This document shows positions 40,349 to 48,300 of a stretch of 64,000 bases of DNA, in pieces. Source of the stretch: WTFV01 sp965203525. Its GTDB lineage: Bacteria; Acidobacteriota; Vicinamibacteria; Vicinamibacterales; UBA8438. The notes beneath the pieces were generated by a model. That model did not search any database and was not told the origin of the DNA. It worked only from the letters and a program-made list of their open reading frames with translations. The DNA is taken from positions 3,348,001 to 3,412,000 of the forward strand of contig OZ241898.1 of assembly GCA_965203525.1 (NCBI GenBank). Reading direction: 5' to 3'. How positions within the stretch are numbered: the stretch's first letter is position 1; each line of letters begins with the position of its first letter. Made by a program: the position numbers and the translations under genes.

Positions 40349-41410
40349 CCCGGCCTCCGGAAACGCGTTGTAGATCGAGGCGCGGAGCCCGCCGACCGAC
40401 CGGTGCCCCCGGAGGCCGGCGAGCCCCGCCGCCTCCGCCTCCCGGACGAACCGCTCTTCCAGCGCCGGCGTGGCCAGCCGGAAGGTGACGTTCATCCGCG
40501 AGCGGCTGTCCGGATCGGCCACGCCGCGGTAGAAGCCGGTGCGGTCGATGGCCGCGTACAGCTTCGCCGCCTTGCGCTCGTTGCGCGCCGCCGCCGCCGC
40601 CACGCCCCCCTGGTCCCGCAGCCACGCCGTGACCAGCGACACCACGTAGATCGCGAAGACCGGCGGCGTGTTGGGACGCGACCCGCCCTCGACGTACGTG
40701 GCGTAGCGCAGCAGCTTCGGAAGCGACGCCGGTCCCCGCTCCGCCAGGTCGGGGCGGACGATCACCACCGTCACGCCGGCCGGGCCGAGGTTCTTCTGCG
40801 CGCCGGCGTAGAGGACGCCGTGGCGGGCCACGTCGATCGGGCGGCTGAGCACGTCCGACGACGCATCCACCACGAGCGGCCGGCCGCCGGCGTCGGGCGG
40901 CGCGGGCCACTGCGTGCCGACGATCGTGTTGTTCGACGTCACGTGGACATAGGCCGCTTCCGGTGCGACGTCGATCTCCCCTGCCGCCGGCAGGCGCCGG
41001 AAACCCTCCGCCTCGGTGCTCGCAGCCACCCGCACGGACCCGAACTTGCGCGCTTCCCGCGCCGCCTGCGCGGCCCAGGATCCGGTCACCAGGTAGTCGG
41101 CGGTCCCGCCGGCGGGAAGCAGGTTCATCGGGACCATGGAGAATTGCAGCGTGGCGCCCCCCTGGACGAACAGGACGTGGTAGTCGTCGGGCACGCCGGC
41201 CAGGGCGCGGACGCCGGCCTCGGCCGCGGCCAGGATCTCGTCGAACGCCGGGGAGCGGTGGCTGATCTCCAGCACCGACGCCCCGACCCCCGGCAGCGTC
41301 GGAAGCTGCTCGCGGATCCGGTCGAGAACCGGTTCGGGAAGCACCGCCGGACCGGCGCCGAAGTTGAAGACCCGCCCGGTCACGGGCGCCGCGGATGGAA
41401 CTGCCGTCAC
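40298..41410 (-). CDS. serC: Phosphoserine aminotransferase
   Basis: PLP enzyme converting 3-phosphohydroxypyruvate and glutamate to phosphoserine (serine pathway). It can also serve pyridoxal phosphate synthesis. 370 residues from GTG 41410 with GAGG upstream. Family signatures: FNFGAGPAVLPEPVLDRIRE, LEISHRSPAF, FVQGGATLQFSMVPMNLL, the PLP-lysine motif LYAGAQKNLGPAGVTVVIVR (Lys near 200) and GLRGHRSVGGLRASIYNA close to the end. It begins 7 bases after the DUF1015 stop, so the two genes are one transcript, an arrangement shared with other bacteria where DUF1015 accompanies serine biosynthesis. Its 3' end is repeated downstream. Confidence 0.94.
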   Translation of the reverse strand: MTAVPSAAPVTGRVFNFGAGPAVLPEPVLDRIREQLPTLPGVGASVLEISHRSPAFDEILAAAEAGVRALAGVPDDYHVLFVQGGATLQFSMVPMNLLPAGGTADYLVTGSWAAQAAREARKFGSVRVAASTEAEGFRRLPAAGEIDVAPEAAYVHVTSNNTIVGTQWPAPPDAGGRPLVVDASSDVLSRPIDVARHGVLYAGAQKNLGPAGVTVVIVRPDLAERGPASLPKLLRYATYVEGGSRPNTPPVFAIYVVSLVTAWLRDQGGVAAAAARNERKAAKLYAAIDRTGFYRGVADPDSRSRMNVTFRLATPALEERFVREAEAAGLAGLRGHRSVGGLRASIYNAFPEAGVDALAAFMAEFERVNG

Positions 41411-41417
41411 AGGTTCC

Positions 41418-42632
41418 TCAGATGGTGTGGATCAGCAGGCCGTCGCGCAGCTTCGGCTCGAACCAGGTGGACTTGGGGGGCATGACGCCGCCCGCGTCGG
41501 AAACCGCCAGCAGCTCGTCCGGGGTCACCGGGGCCAGGGAGAAGGCGACCGCGGCGGCGCCCGAGTCGACCGCCTGCTCCAGCGCGCCGACGCCCCGCGC
41601 CCCGCCGACGAACGTCATCCGCGGATCGGTGCGGACGTCGGCCACCGCGAGCAACGGCGCCAGGATGCGGTCCTGGAGGATCGCGACGTCGAGCTGCGCG
41701 GCCGGCCCGCCGCCGGCCGCCTCCGCCGCGGCCAGATCGACGGCGTGCCAGGTCCCCGCCAGGTACATGGCGAGGCCGCCCTTGCGCGGGACCGGCGGCC
41801 CGGCGGCGACCGGAAAGCGCGCGCGCAGCGCCGCCAGGAACTGCGCCGCGGTCCGGCCCGCCAGGTTCGCCACCGTGCGGTTGTAGGCCAGGATGCGCGT
41901 CCGGCGGTCGGGAAAGGCCACGCCCAGAAAGAACTGCGCCTCGTGCGCCGGGTCGCCGCCGGCGAGCGCGTCGCGCGCGCGGGCCGCGCTGGCGATCCGG
42001 TGGTGTCCGTCGGCGATGTACACCGCGGGCACGCCGGCGAAGGCGGAGACCGCCGCGCGGGTCGCGGCGGCGGACAGCCGCCACACGCTGTGGCGCACGC
42101 CGTCCGGCGCGGCGACGTCGAGCAGCGGGGGACCGGCCGCGCCGCCGTCGAGCACGCCGTCGACCTCCGCGCGCGCGCGGTAGGTCAGGAACACGATGCC
42201 GGTCTGCGCCCGCAACGCCACCATGTGGCGGGTCCGGTCGTCTTCCTTGTCGCGGCGCGTCCGCTCGTGGCGCTTGACGACGCCCCGGTCGTACTCGTCG
42301 AGCGAGAAGCAGCCGGCCAGCCCGATCTGCTCGTGCCCGTCCGTCCGCATCCGGTAGAGGTAGAGCGCCGGTTGCGGGTCGACGACCAGCGGCGCCTGCT
42401 CGACGAGGGCCTGCAGGTTGCCGGCGGCCCGCTCGTAGACCGGCCCGCCGTACGGGTCGGCGCCGTCCGGCAGATCGATCTCGGCGCGCGAGACGTGGAG
42501 GAAGCTCGACGGGTTGCCGGCCGCCAGACGCCGCGCCTCGCTCGTGGAGACGACGTCGTAGGGGACGGCGGCCACTGCCGCGGCCGCGGCCGGCGCCGGG
42601 CGAAGTGCGCGGAACGGACGAATGATGGCCAA
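41418..42632 (-). CDS. DUF1015 family protein
   Basis: 404 residues from TTG 42632, giving the typical start MAIIRPFRALRPAP. VPYDVVSTSEARRLAAGNPS, KRHERTRRDKEDDRTRHMVA, the conserved YIADGHHRIASAARA (about 209-223) and FFLGVAFPDRRTRILAYNRT are hallmarks of the family. The C terminus GVMPPKSTWFEPKLRDGLLI is nearly invariant. The molecular activity is not known. Genomic association with serC/serA suggests a role near serine metabolism, consistent with the 7-base spacing to serC here. A rare TTG start without a Shine-Dalgarno suggests low or coupled translation. Confidence 0.92.
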   Translation of the reverse strand: MAIIRPFRALRPAPAAAAAVAAVPYDVVSTSEARRLAAGNPSSFLHVSRAEIDLPDGADPYGGPVYERAAGNLQALVEQAPLVVDPQPALYLYRMRTDGHEQIGLAGCFSLDEYDRGVVKRHERTRRDKEDDRTRHMVALRAQTGIVFLTYRARAEVDGVLDGGAAGPPLLDVAAPDGVRHSVWRLSAAATRAAVSAFAGVPAVYIADGHHRIASAARARDALAGGDPAHEAQFFLGVAFPDRRTRILAYNRTVANLAGRTAAQFLAALRARFPVAAGPPVPRKGGLAMYLAGTWHAVDLAAAEAAGGGPAAQLDVAILQDRILAPLLAVADVRTDPRMTFVGGARGVGALEQAVDSGAAAVAFSLAPVTPDELLAVSDAGGVMPPKSTWFEPKLRDGLLIHTI

Positions 42633-42644
42633 GGCGGACGTTCG

Positions 42645-43958
42645 CTACCGGGCGGCGGCGGAGACCGCGGGGTCGGGCCGCGCCGGGGACCCGAGTCGCG
42701 CGAGCGCCGCGTCCCGCACCCCGCGGAACGCGGCGAGATGCTCGTCGGGCACCGGGTCGCCGGGCGGCAGCTTGCGGTGCTCGAGGAGCGGATTGACGAA
42801 CACGCCGTCCTTCCGCATCCGGTAGTCGAGGTGCGGGCCGGTCGACAGCCCCGTCGACCCGACCCGCCCGATCACCTGTCCCTGCGCCACGCGGGCGCCG
42901 CGGCGGACGCCCCCGGCGAACGCCGACAGGTGCAGGTAGTAGGTCTCGTAGCCGTTGGTGTGGCGCAGCCGGATCATGTTGCCGGAGCCGCCGCTGCGCC
43001 CGGCCGAGACGACCGTGCCGGTGGCCACCGCGATGACCGGCGTGCCGGTCGGGGCGCCGTAGTCGACGCCGAGATGGGGGCGCACGCCGCCGAGTATCGG
43101 ATGCACCCGCCGGTACGAGAAACGCGACGTGATGCGCGGCTCGAACCGGAACGGCGAGCGCAGGAACAGCCGCTTCATCGAGCGGCCGTTCTCGTCGAAG
43201 TACTGCGCCTCGGGCTCGCCCGGCACGTGGAAGCGGAACGCCTGCAGGCGCCGGCCGTCGTTGGTGAACTCGGTCGCGAGCACGGCGCCGTAGCGGGAGA
43301 ACGACAGCTCCTCGCCGCCGCCGTCCGCGAACCGCTCCTCGCGGTGAACCTCCTCGTAGAGCAGGCTGAAGCGGTCGCCGCGGCGCAGGTCGTTGTTGAA
43401 GTCGATCTCGCCGCTCAGCACCTCGGCGAGGGCGACGGCCAGCAGCACGCCCTCGCCCCGGGCGCCGAGGGCGGCGACGAGCGAGTTGCGCTCGGCGTCG
43501 ATGCCGGCCGCCAGCACGTGCTCGGTGCGGGCCTGGCGGTAGGGCACCAGCGCGGCTTCGAAGCCGGCCGCGGCCCGGTCGACCTGCAGGAACCCGTCCT
43601 CGTCGACGTGATACTCGAACTGCCGGAACTCCCCGCCGTCGGCGCCGAACACGAACCGGTAGGGGTTGCCGACCCGCAGGCGGCGCGGATCGAAGACGTT
43701 CCGGATCGTCTCGATCAGCGAGTGCGCCGCCGCGCCGAGCTCGTGCCGGGCGAACAGCGTCGCCAGCGTGGCGCCCCGCGGCACCGTCCCGGACACGGTC
43801 CGCGCAGGCAGCGGCAGGAAGACGTCCGCGAAGCCCTCCGGCGCCGGGGCCCGGACCCGCGCGGGAGACTCGACCGCGGGCGCCGACTCGGCGGCGCAGC
43901 CTGCTGCCGCGAGAACCGACAGGAAGAGGAGGCCCGAGCAGAGGGACCGGCCGAGCAT
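42645..43958 (-). CDS. M23-family peptidoglycan endopeptidase, lipoprotein
   Basis: 437 residues from ATG 43958. A lipobox (LSVLAAAGC) gives an outer- or inner-membrane-anchored lipoprotein. An N-terminal OapA/LysM-like region (about 50-150, SGTVPRGATLATLFARHELG) precedes a CSD3-like domain and the M23 zinc domain (about 300-400): RRVHPILGGVRPHLGVDYGA, TGTPVIAVATGTVVSAGRSG and YYLHLS followed by GPHLDYRM. Ligands are the HxxxD and HxH pairs. It cuts peptide crosslinks in murein, like MepM. It ends 12 bases before DUF1015. A repeated segment lies between its start and the bcp stop. Confidence 0.9.
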   Translation of the reverse strand: MLGRSLCSGLLFLSVLAAAGCAAESAPAVESPARVRAPAPEGFADVFLPLPARTVSGTVPRGATLATLFARHELGAAAHSLIETIRNVFDPRRLRVGNPYRFVFGADGGEFRQFEYHVDEDGFLQVDRAAAGFEAALVPYRQARTEHVLAAGIDAERNSLVAALGARGEGVLLAVALAEVLSGEIDFNNDLRRGDRFSLLYEEVHREERFADGGGEELSFSRYGAVLATEFTNDGRRLQAFRFHVPGEPEAQYFDENGRSMKRLFLRSPFRFEPRITSRFSYRRVHPILGGVRPHLGVDYGAPTGTPVIAVATGTVVSAGRSGGSGNMIRLRHTNGYETYYLHLSAFAGGVRRGARVAQGQVIGRVGSTGLSTGPHLDYRMRKDGVFVNPLLEHRKLPPGDPVPDEHLAAFRGVRDAALARLGSPARPDPAVSAAAR

Positions 43959-43995
43959 GCAGGGTTCGCAGTGTAGCACAGGGCCGGGCGGACTC

Positions 43996-44091
43996 GTCAT
44001 CCCCGCGGCGCCGCGAGCCGCGTGCGCGCACCCGCGCCTTCCGCCGGGCGGCCGCCTGCCCGCGGTCATCCCCGCAGCGCCGCGAGCCGCG
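43996..44091. repeat. Duplicated 3' end of bcp (27 bp, offset 69 bp)
   Basis: 44065-44091 contains the last codons and stop of bcp. 43996-44022 repeats it with one mismatch after 42 unrelated bases, just ahead of the endopeptidase gene. Confidence 0.8.
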
Positions 44092-44533
44092 CCGCCACGT
44101 GCCCGGCGTGCCCCGCCGCCCGCACCTTCTTCCAGTGGTGCGCGACGTTCCCGGCCGGATCGATCAGCGCGGTCGAGCGGATGACGCCGACCGACTTGCG
44201 GCCGTAGAGCGTCTTCTCGCCCCACGCGCCGTACGTCTCCATGGTGGCGTGCGTCGGGTCGGACAGGAGCTGCACCCGCAGGCCGTGCTTCGCGATGAAC
44301 TTCCGGTGCGACTCCGCGTCGTCCGGGCTGCAGCCGAGGATCACCGCGTCGAGCTTCTCGAACTCCGCGATGCCGGCCGTGAACTCGCACGCCTGCGTGG
44401 TGCAGCCGGGCGTGTCGTCCTTCGGGTAGAAGTAGAGCACCACCCACCGGCCCGCGAGGTCCGCGAGGCGGACGGATTCGCCGTCCTGGTTCCGCAGGGT
44501 GAATGCCGGCGCGGGCTTCCCGACTTCCATCAT
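44066..44533 (-). CDS. bcp: Thioredoxin-dependent peroxiredoxin (Bcp/PrxQ)
   Basis: 155 residues from ATG 44533 (ATG 44530 is adjacent). The peroxidatic cysteine lies in YPKDDTPGCTTQACEF, with a second cysteine five residues later as resolving Cys, the PrxQ arrangement. LRNQDGESVRLADLAGRWVV and GVIRSTALIDPAGNVAHHW complete the family pattern. It reduces hydrogen peroxide and organic hydroperoxides with thioredoxin; a trxA gene lies 6.4 kb away. No signal peptide, so it is cytoplasmic. Confidence 0.94.
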   Translation of the reverse strand: MMEVGKPAPAFTLRNQDGESVRLADLAGRWVVLYFYPKDDTPGCTTQACEFTAGIAEFEKLDAVILGCSPDDAESHRKFIAKHGLRVQLLSDPTHATMETYGAWGEKTLYGRKSVGVIRSTALIDPAGNVAHHWKKVRAAGHAGHVAARLAALRG

Positions 44534-44607
44534 GACTCCCGGTCCTCCCCTCGTGCCGATGATCGGCGGGCGCATCGCCGCCGCGCGACGCGCCGTCCTC
44601 CGCTCGT

Positions 44608-46848
44608 TCAGACGACGGTGATCGGCGGCGCATCGTCGTTCCGCCCGGAGACGGCGCCGATCACCGCCGCGTGAGTGTAGCCCAACGCCCGGAGCCGGCC
44701 GACGCACGCCTCGGCCTGCGCCTCGGGCACGCCCGCCAGCAGGCCGCCGGCGGTCTGCGGATCGAACAGCAGCGGATGGCGGGGATCCGCGCCGGCCGTC
44801 TCCAGGTTGGCGACGGCCCGCCGCAGGCGGACGTTCTGCGGCTGGAGCGAGCTCAGCAGGCCGCGGGCGGCGGTCTCGTCCGCGCCGTCGAGGATCGGCA
44901 CCGCGTCGAGCGTCACGCGGGCGTCGACGCCGGACGCCTTCGTCATCTCCACCAGATGGCCCAGCAGCCCGAATCCGGTGACGTCGGTGCACGCGCGCCC
45001 GCCGTGGGCGCGCACCGCGGCGGCCGCGTCCCGGTTCGACTGGAGCATCGCCCGGACCGCGCCGTCCACCCAGCGCGCCTTCGCCTTCCCCCGCATGTCG
45101 GCGGCGAGCAGCGTGCCGGTGCCGATCGGCTTGCTCAGGACCAGCCGGTCGCCGGGGCGCAGGCCGCCCTTGCGAAGAATCCGGTCCGGGTCGATGGACC
45201 CGCTCACCGAGAGGCCGAGCTGCACCTCCGCGCCCTCGCCGGTGTGCCCGCCCACCAGCGCCGCGCCGCCCTCGTTCAGCGCCGCCACCGCGCCCGACAG
45301 GAGGTCCTCCAGCAGGATCTCCTGCTTCGATTCGAGCCCGTGGGGGATCGTCACGATGGCCAGCGCCGAGCACGGCTCGGCCCCCATCGCGTAGAGGTCG
45401 CTCAGGCAGTGATTCGCGGTGATCCGCCCGAACAGCCAGGGATCGTCGATCATCGCGCGGAAGGCGTCGACCGACTGCACCAGCAGCCGGCCCGGCGGCA
45501 ACGAGGCGACCGCGGCGTCGTCCGGGGCGTCGAGGCCGACCACCACGTCGGCCCGGCGCAGCGGCTCCAGCCGGGCGACCACCCGGTCGAGCAGCGTGGC
45601 CCCCACCTTCGACCCGCAGCCGCCGCAGCGCATGGCCGCCGCCGACAGCTCGCGCACGGCGTCCGGCGGCGCCAGGCCCGGCGGCACGGACGGCGCCCGC
45701 GCGCCCGCCGTTTCGGCATCCATCTCCGGCAGATCGGAGAAACGCCGCATGAAGCGGCGATCGATGCGGTCCTTCCAGCGCCAGACCCAGGCGCCCTCGG
45801 CCGACCACCGGCCGCGGGAGGCGACGGCGTACCGGTCGCCGGTGCTGACGAGGCTCAGGAACCGGCGCTGCGGGTGGAACGGCCGCAACGTCCCGCCGAG
45901 CAGCGCCCGCCGCAGGTTCGCCGCGAGCGGCGCGCCCTGGCGGACCGCGAAGACCCCCGCCTTCTCGCGCGGATGCCCCGCGACGGAGGCGACGTCGCCG
46001 GCCGCGAAGACGCCGGGGTGCGACGCGGACTGCAACGTCGCGTCGACCGCGATGAACCCGGCGCCGTCCACCGCGAGCCCGGACGCGGCCGGCCAGGACG
46101 GCGGCGCGGCGGCGGTGGCCCAGACCACCTCGTCGACGTCGAACGCCGCGCCGTCCGCGGTCTCCAGCCGGTTCGCGTCGACCCGCGCGACCCGCGCGCC
46201 GAGGTGCGCGCGCACCCCGCGCTCCGCCAGCACCCGCGCGAACCGCGCCCCCGCGCCGCGGTTGTGCGTCGGCAGGAGGACCGGCGCCGCTCCGAACAGG
46301 TGGAACTCCGCGCGCGCCGCGAGCGCGTGCTGCATCGCCAGCGTCAGTTCCACCCCGGCCGCGCCCGCCCCCACCGTCGCCACCCGCAGCCGCCGCGGAC
46401 TCGCGCGGACGCGCCGCGCCAGTCGCTCCCAGCGCGCGACCAGCCCGCCGATCGGCTTGACCGGCACGGCGTGCTCCGCCGCGCCGGCGGCGTCGAGCCG
46501 CGGCGCGATGCCGACGTCGATCGACAGCACGTCGTAGGGCACCGGCGGCCGGTCCCGGCACAGCACGGCGCGCCGGTCGAGGTCGAGACCCACCGCCTCG
46601 GCGTGGAACAACCGTGCCCCGGCGAAACGCGCGAGCGGCCCGAGGTCGACGTGGACGTCGTCGAATTCGTAGTGGCCGGCGATCAGGCCCGGCAGCATGC
46701 CCGAGTAGGGCGCGTGCAGGTCGCGCGCGACGACGGTGACCCGCACGCCGGGGATCGGACGCATCCCCAGCCGGCGGAGCACGATGACGTGGCTGTGCCC
46801 GCCGCCGACGAGGACGAGGTCCTTGAGGACGGGGACGCCGGAGGTCAT
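44608..46848 (-). CDS. selD: Selenide, water dikinase fused to an N-terminal FAD/NAD(P)H dehydrogenase-like domain
   Basis: 746 residues from ATG 46848. The first ~370 residues are a pyridine nucleotide-disulfide oxidoreductase (LVLVGGGHSHVIVLRRLGMR, VATVGAGAAGVELTLAMQ, FAAGDVASVAGHPREKAGVF). The rest is SelD: the glycine-rich MRCGGCGSKVGATLLDRVV with catalytic Cys and Lys, VQSVDAFRAMIDDPWLFGRI, NHCLSDLYAMGAEPCSALAI, VGGHTGEGAEVQLGL and FGLLGHLVEM. SelD makes selenophosphate from selenide and ATP. The fused form is widespread, and the redox domain is thought to supply reduced selenium. No selA, selB or selenouridine synthase gene lies in the window. Confidence 0.94.
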   Translation of the reverse strand: MTSGVPVLKDLVLVGGGHSHVIVLRRLGMRPIPGVRVTVVARDLHAPYSGMLPGLIAGHYEFDDVHVDLGPLARFAGARLFHAEAVGLDLDRRAVLCRDRPPVPYDVLSIDVGIAPRLDAAGAAEHAVPVKPIGGLVARWERLARRVRASPRRLRVATVGAGAAGVELTLAMQHALAARAEFHLFGAAPVLLPTHNRGAGARFARVLAERGVRAHLGARVARVDANRLETADGAAFDVDEVVWATAAAPPSWPAASGLAVDGAGFIAVDATLQSASHPGVFAAGDVASVAGHPREKAGVFAVRQGAPLAANLRRALLGGTLRPFHPQRRFLSLVSTGDRYAVASRGRWSAEGAWVWRWKDRIDRRFMRRFSDLPEMDAETAGARAPSVPPGLAPPDAVRELSAAAMRCGGCGSKVGATLLDRVVARLEPLRRADVVVGLDAPDDAAVASLPPGRLLVQSVDAFRAMIDDPWLFGRITANHCLSDLYAMGAEPCSALAIVTIPHGLESKQEILLEDLLSGAVAALNEGGAALVGGHTGEGAEVQLGLSVSGSIDPDRILRKGGLRPGDRLVLSKPIGTGTLLAADMRGKAKARWVDGAVRAMLQSNRDAAAAVRAHGGRACTDVTGFGLLGHLVEMTKASGVDARVTLDAVPILDGADETAARGLLSSLQPQNVRLRRAVANLETAGADPRHPLLFDPQTAGGLLAGVPEAQAEACVGRLRALGYTHAAVIGAVSGRNDDAPPITVV

Positions 46849-46975
46849 CGCGTCCGCCCCCGGCGCGCGGCGGCCGGCCGGCGCGGCGAGGATCCGCCCG
46901 CCGCCCCCAGCCGGCACGCCCGTTCGCTCCGGCGCTGCCGCAAGCCGCCGAGTCTTCGCCGGGGGCCCGGGAAAG

Positions 46976-48181
46976 TCAAGCGGACGCCGCCCGCGCGCGG
47001 GGCGGGCCGGCCGTGCGCGCCAGCAGCCGCCGGACCGCCGGCTCGAACCGGCCGGGTTCCGGCAACAGGCTCGTCACCAGAAACGCCTCGCGCGGGAAGT
47101 CGAAGAAGTAGCCGGGATGCGCGAGCACGTGGTCCCGCTCCAGCAGTTCGAGCGCGAGCGTTTCTTCCGGGGCCGTCGCCGGCACCCGGATCACGGCGTA
47201 CCAGCCTCCCTCGCTCCGCAACAGCCCCGCCGCGGGACGTTCGGCCGCCAGCCGGGTCAGCGTCCGATGATTGCGCGCGATGCGCTCCCGAATCCGGCCG
47301 GTCACGGAAGCGCCCTCGTCCAGGAACCGCGCGGCCGCGAGCTGCACCGGCGTGGAGACGGACAGGTAGGCGTCCAGAATCAGATCGAGCGCGCCGAGGG
47401 CGGCATCGACCTCGGCGCGGGGGCCGTCGACGACCATCCAGCCGAGCTTGACCTGCGGCAGGCCGACCGCCTTGGACAGTCCGCCGAGGACGAACGTCAG
47501 CACTTCCGCGGGCCGGGAGAGCACGCTCCCGCCGCTCCCGGGCAACGGGTCGAGCGGGTAGCGGTTGAACACTTCGTCGACGATCAGGGCCAGACCGCGG
47601 GAACGGCAGAGCGCGATCAGGGCGGCGTGGTCGGCCGGCGACAGGAACGCCCCGGTCGGGTTGTGCGGGCTGACCACGACGACCGCGCGCGTCCGGGCGT
47701 CCGCCGCGCCGCGCAGGGCGGCCAGATCGATCTCCCAGGCCCCGTGGTGGACCACCGGATACGGGACCGCCTCCACCCCTTCGAAGCGCGCGAGGTGCTC
47801 GATCAGCGGGTAGCCCGGCCGCGGCGCCAGCACCCGGTCGCCGGGGTCGCACAGCAGCTTGAAGAGACAGCCGTAGGCTTCGCTCGTGCCGGCGGTGAGG
47901 ACGACGTGGTCCGGATCGACCGGGCGCGGGCCGGCGCCGGCGTGCGCCGCCACCGCGCGGCGCGCCAGCGCGATGCCTCGGGGCGCAGGCTCGTAGCGCA
48001 GGCCGGCCGGCGACGCGAGGGCGTCGAGCAGATCCGGCGGATAGATCAACCCGACCCGCGTGGGGTTCGACTCCGTCAGGTCGGTCACGTCGACCCCGCG
48101 CGCCGCGCACCGGGCGCGCATCCGCGACAGCCGGTTGACCGTCCGGGCGGCCGGCACGCGCGAAGAGAACGTGCGGTTCAC
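46976..48181 (-). CDS. PLP-dependent aminotransferase, class I/II
   Basis: 401 residues from GTG 48181; longer readings run into the divergent promoter. Fold-type I signatures: DLTESNPTRVGLIYPPDLLD, VVLTAGTSEAYGCLFKLLCD, APRPGYPLIEHL, VVVVSPHNPTGAFLSPAD, LIVDEVFNRYPLD and the PLP-lysine region FVLGGLSKAVGLPQVKLGWM (Lys near 245). The C terminus GYFFDFPREAFLVTSLLPEP is found in alanine/aspartate-type aminotransferases. Probably cytoplasmic amino-acid metabolism; the amino donor is unknown. It is divergent from the S9 peptidase across about 120 bases. Confidence 0.88.
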   Translation of the reverse strand: MNRTFSSRVPAARTVNRLSRMRARCAARGVDVTDLTESNPTRVGLIYPPDLLDALASPAGLRYEPAPRGIALARRAVAAHAGAGPRPVDPDHVVLTAGTSEAYGCLFKLLCDPGDRVLAPRPGYPLIEHLARFEGVEAVPYPVVHHGAWEIDLAALRGAADARTRAVVVVSPHNPTGAFLSPADHAALIALCRSRGLALIVDEVFNRYPLDPLPGSGGSVLSRPAEVLTFVLGGLSKAVGLPQVKLGWMVVDGPRAEVDAALGALDLILDAYLSVSTPVQLAAARFLDEGASVTGRIRERIARNHRTLTRLAAERPAAGLLRSEGGWYAVIRVPATAPEETLALELLERDHVLAHPGYFFDFPREAFLVTSLLPEPGRFEPAVRRLLARTAGPPRARAASA

Positions 48182-48300
48182 GTCAGGACTCGATTCGGGA
48201 GCTGCCCCGCGGCGGCCGGGGCGCGGGATTCGCGCCGCGCCCGGCTCGCCGTTCTCTGATCGATAATGCCAGGAATCGGAGGAATCAACGGAGCAAAACC

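Noticed and set aside
36801..40373. 1190-codon plus-strand ORF
   Set aside because: Antisense to the TonB receptor gene; no recognisable protein features.
44671..47451. 926-codon plus-strand ORF
   Set aside because: Antisense to selD and the aminotransferase; shadow of strong GC3 bias.
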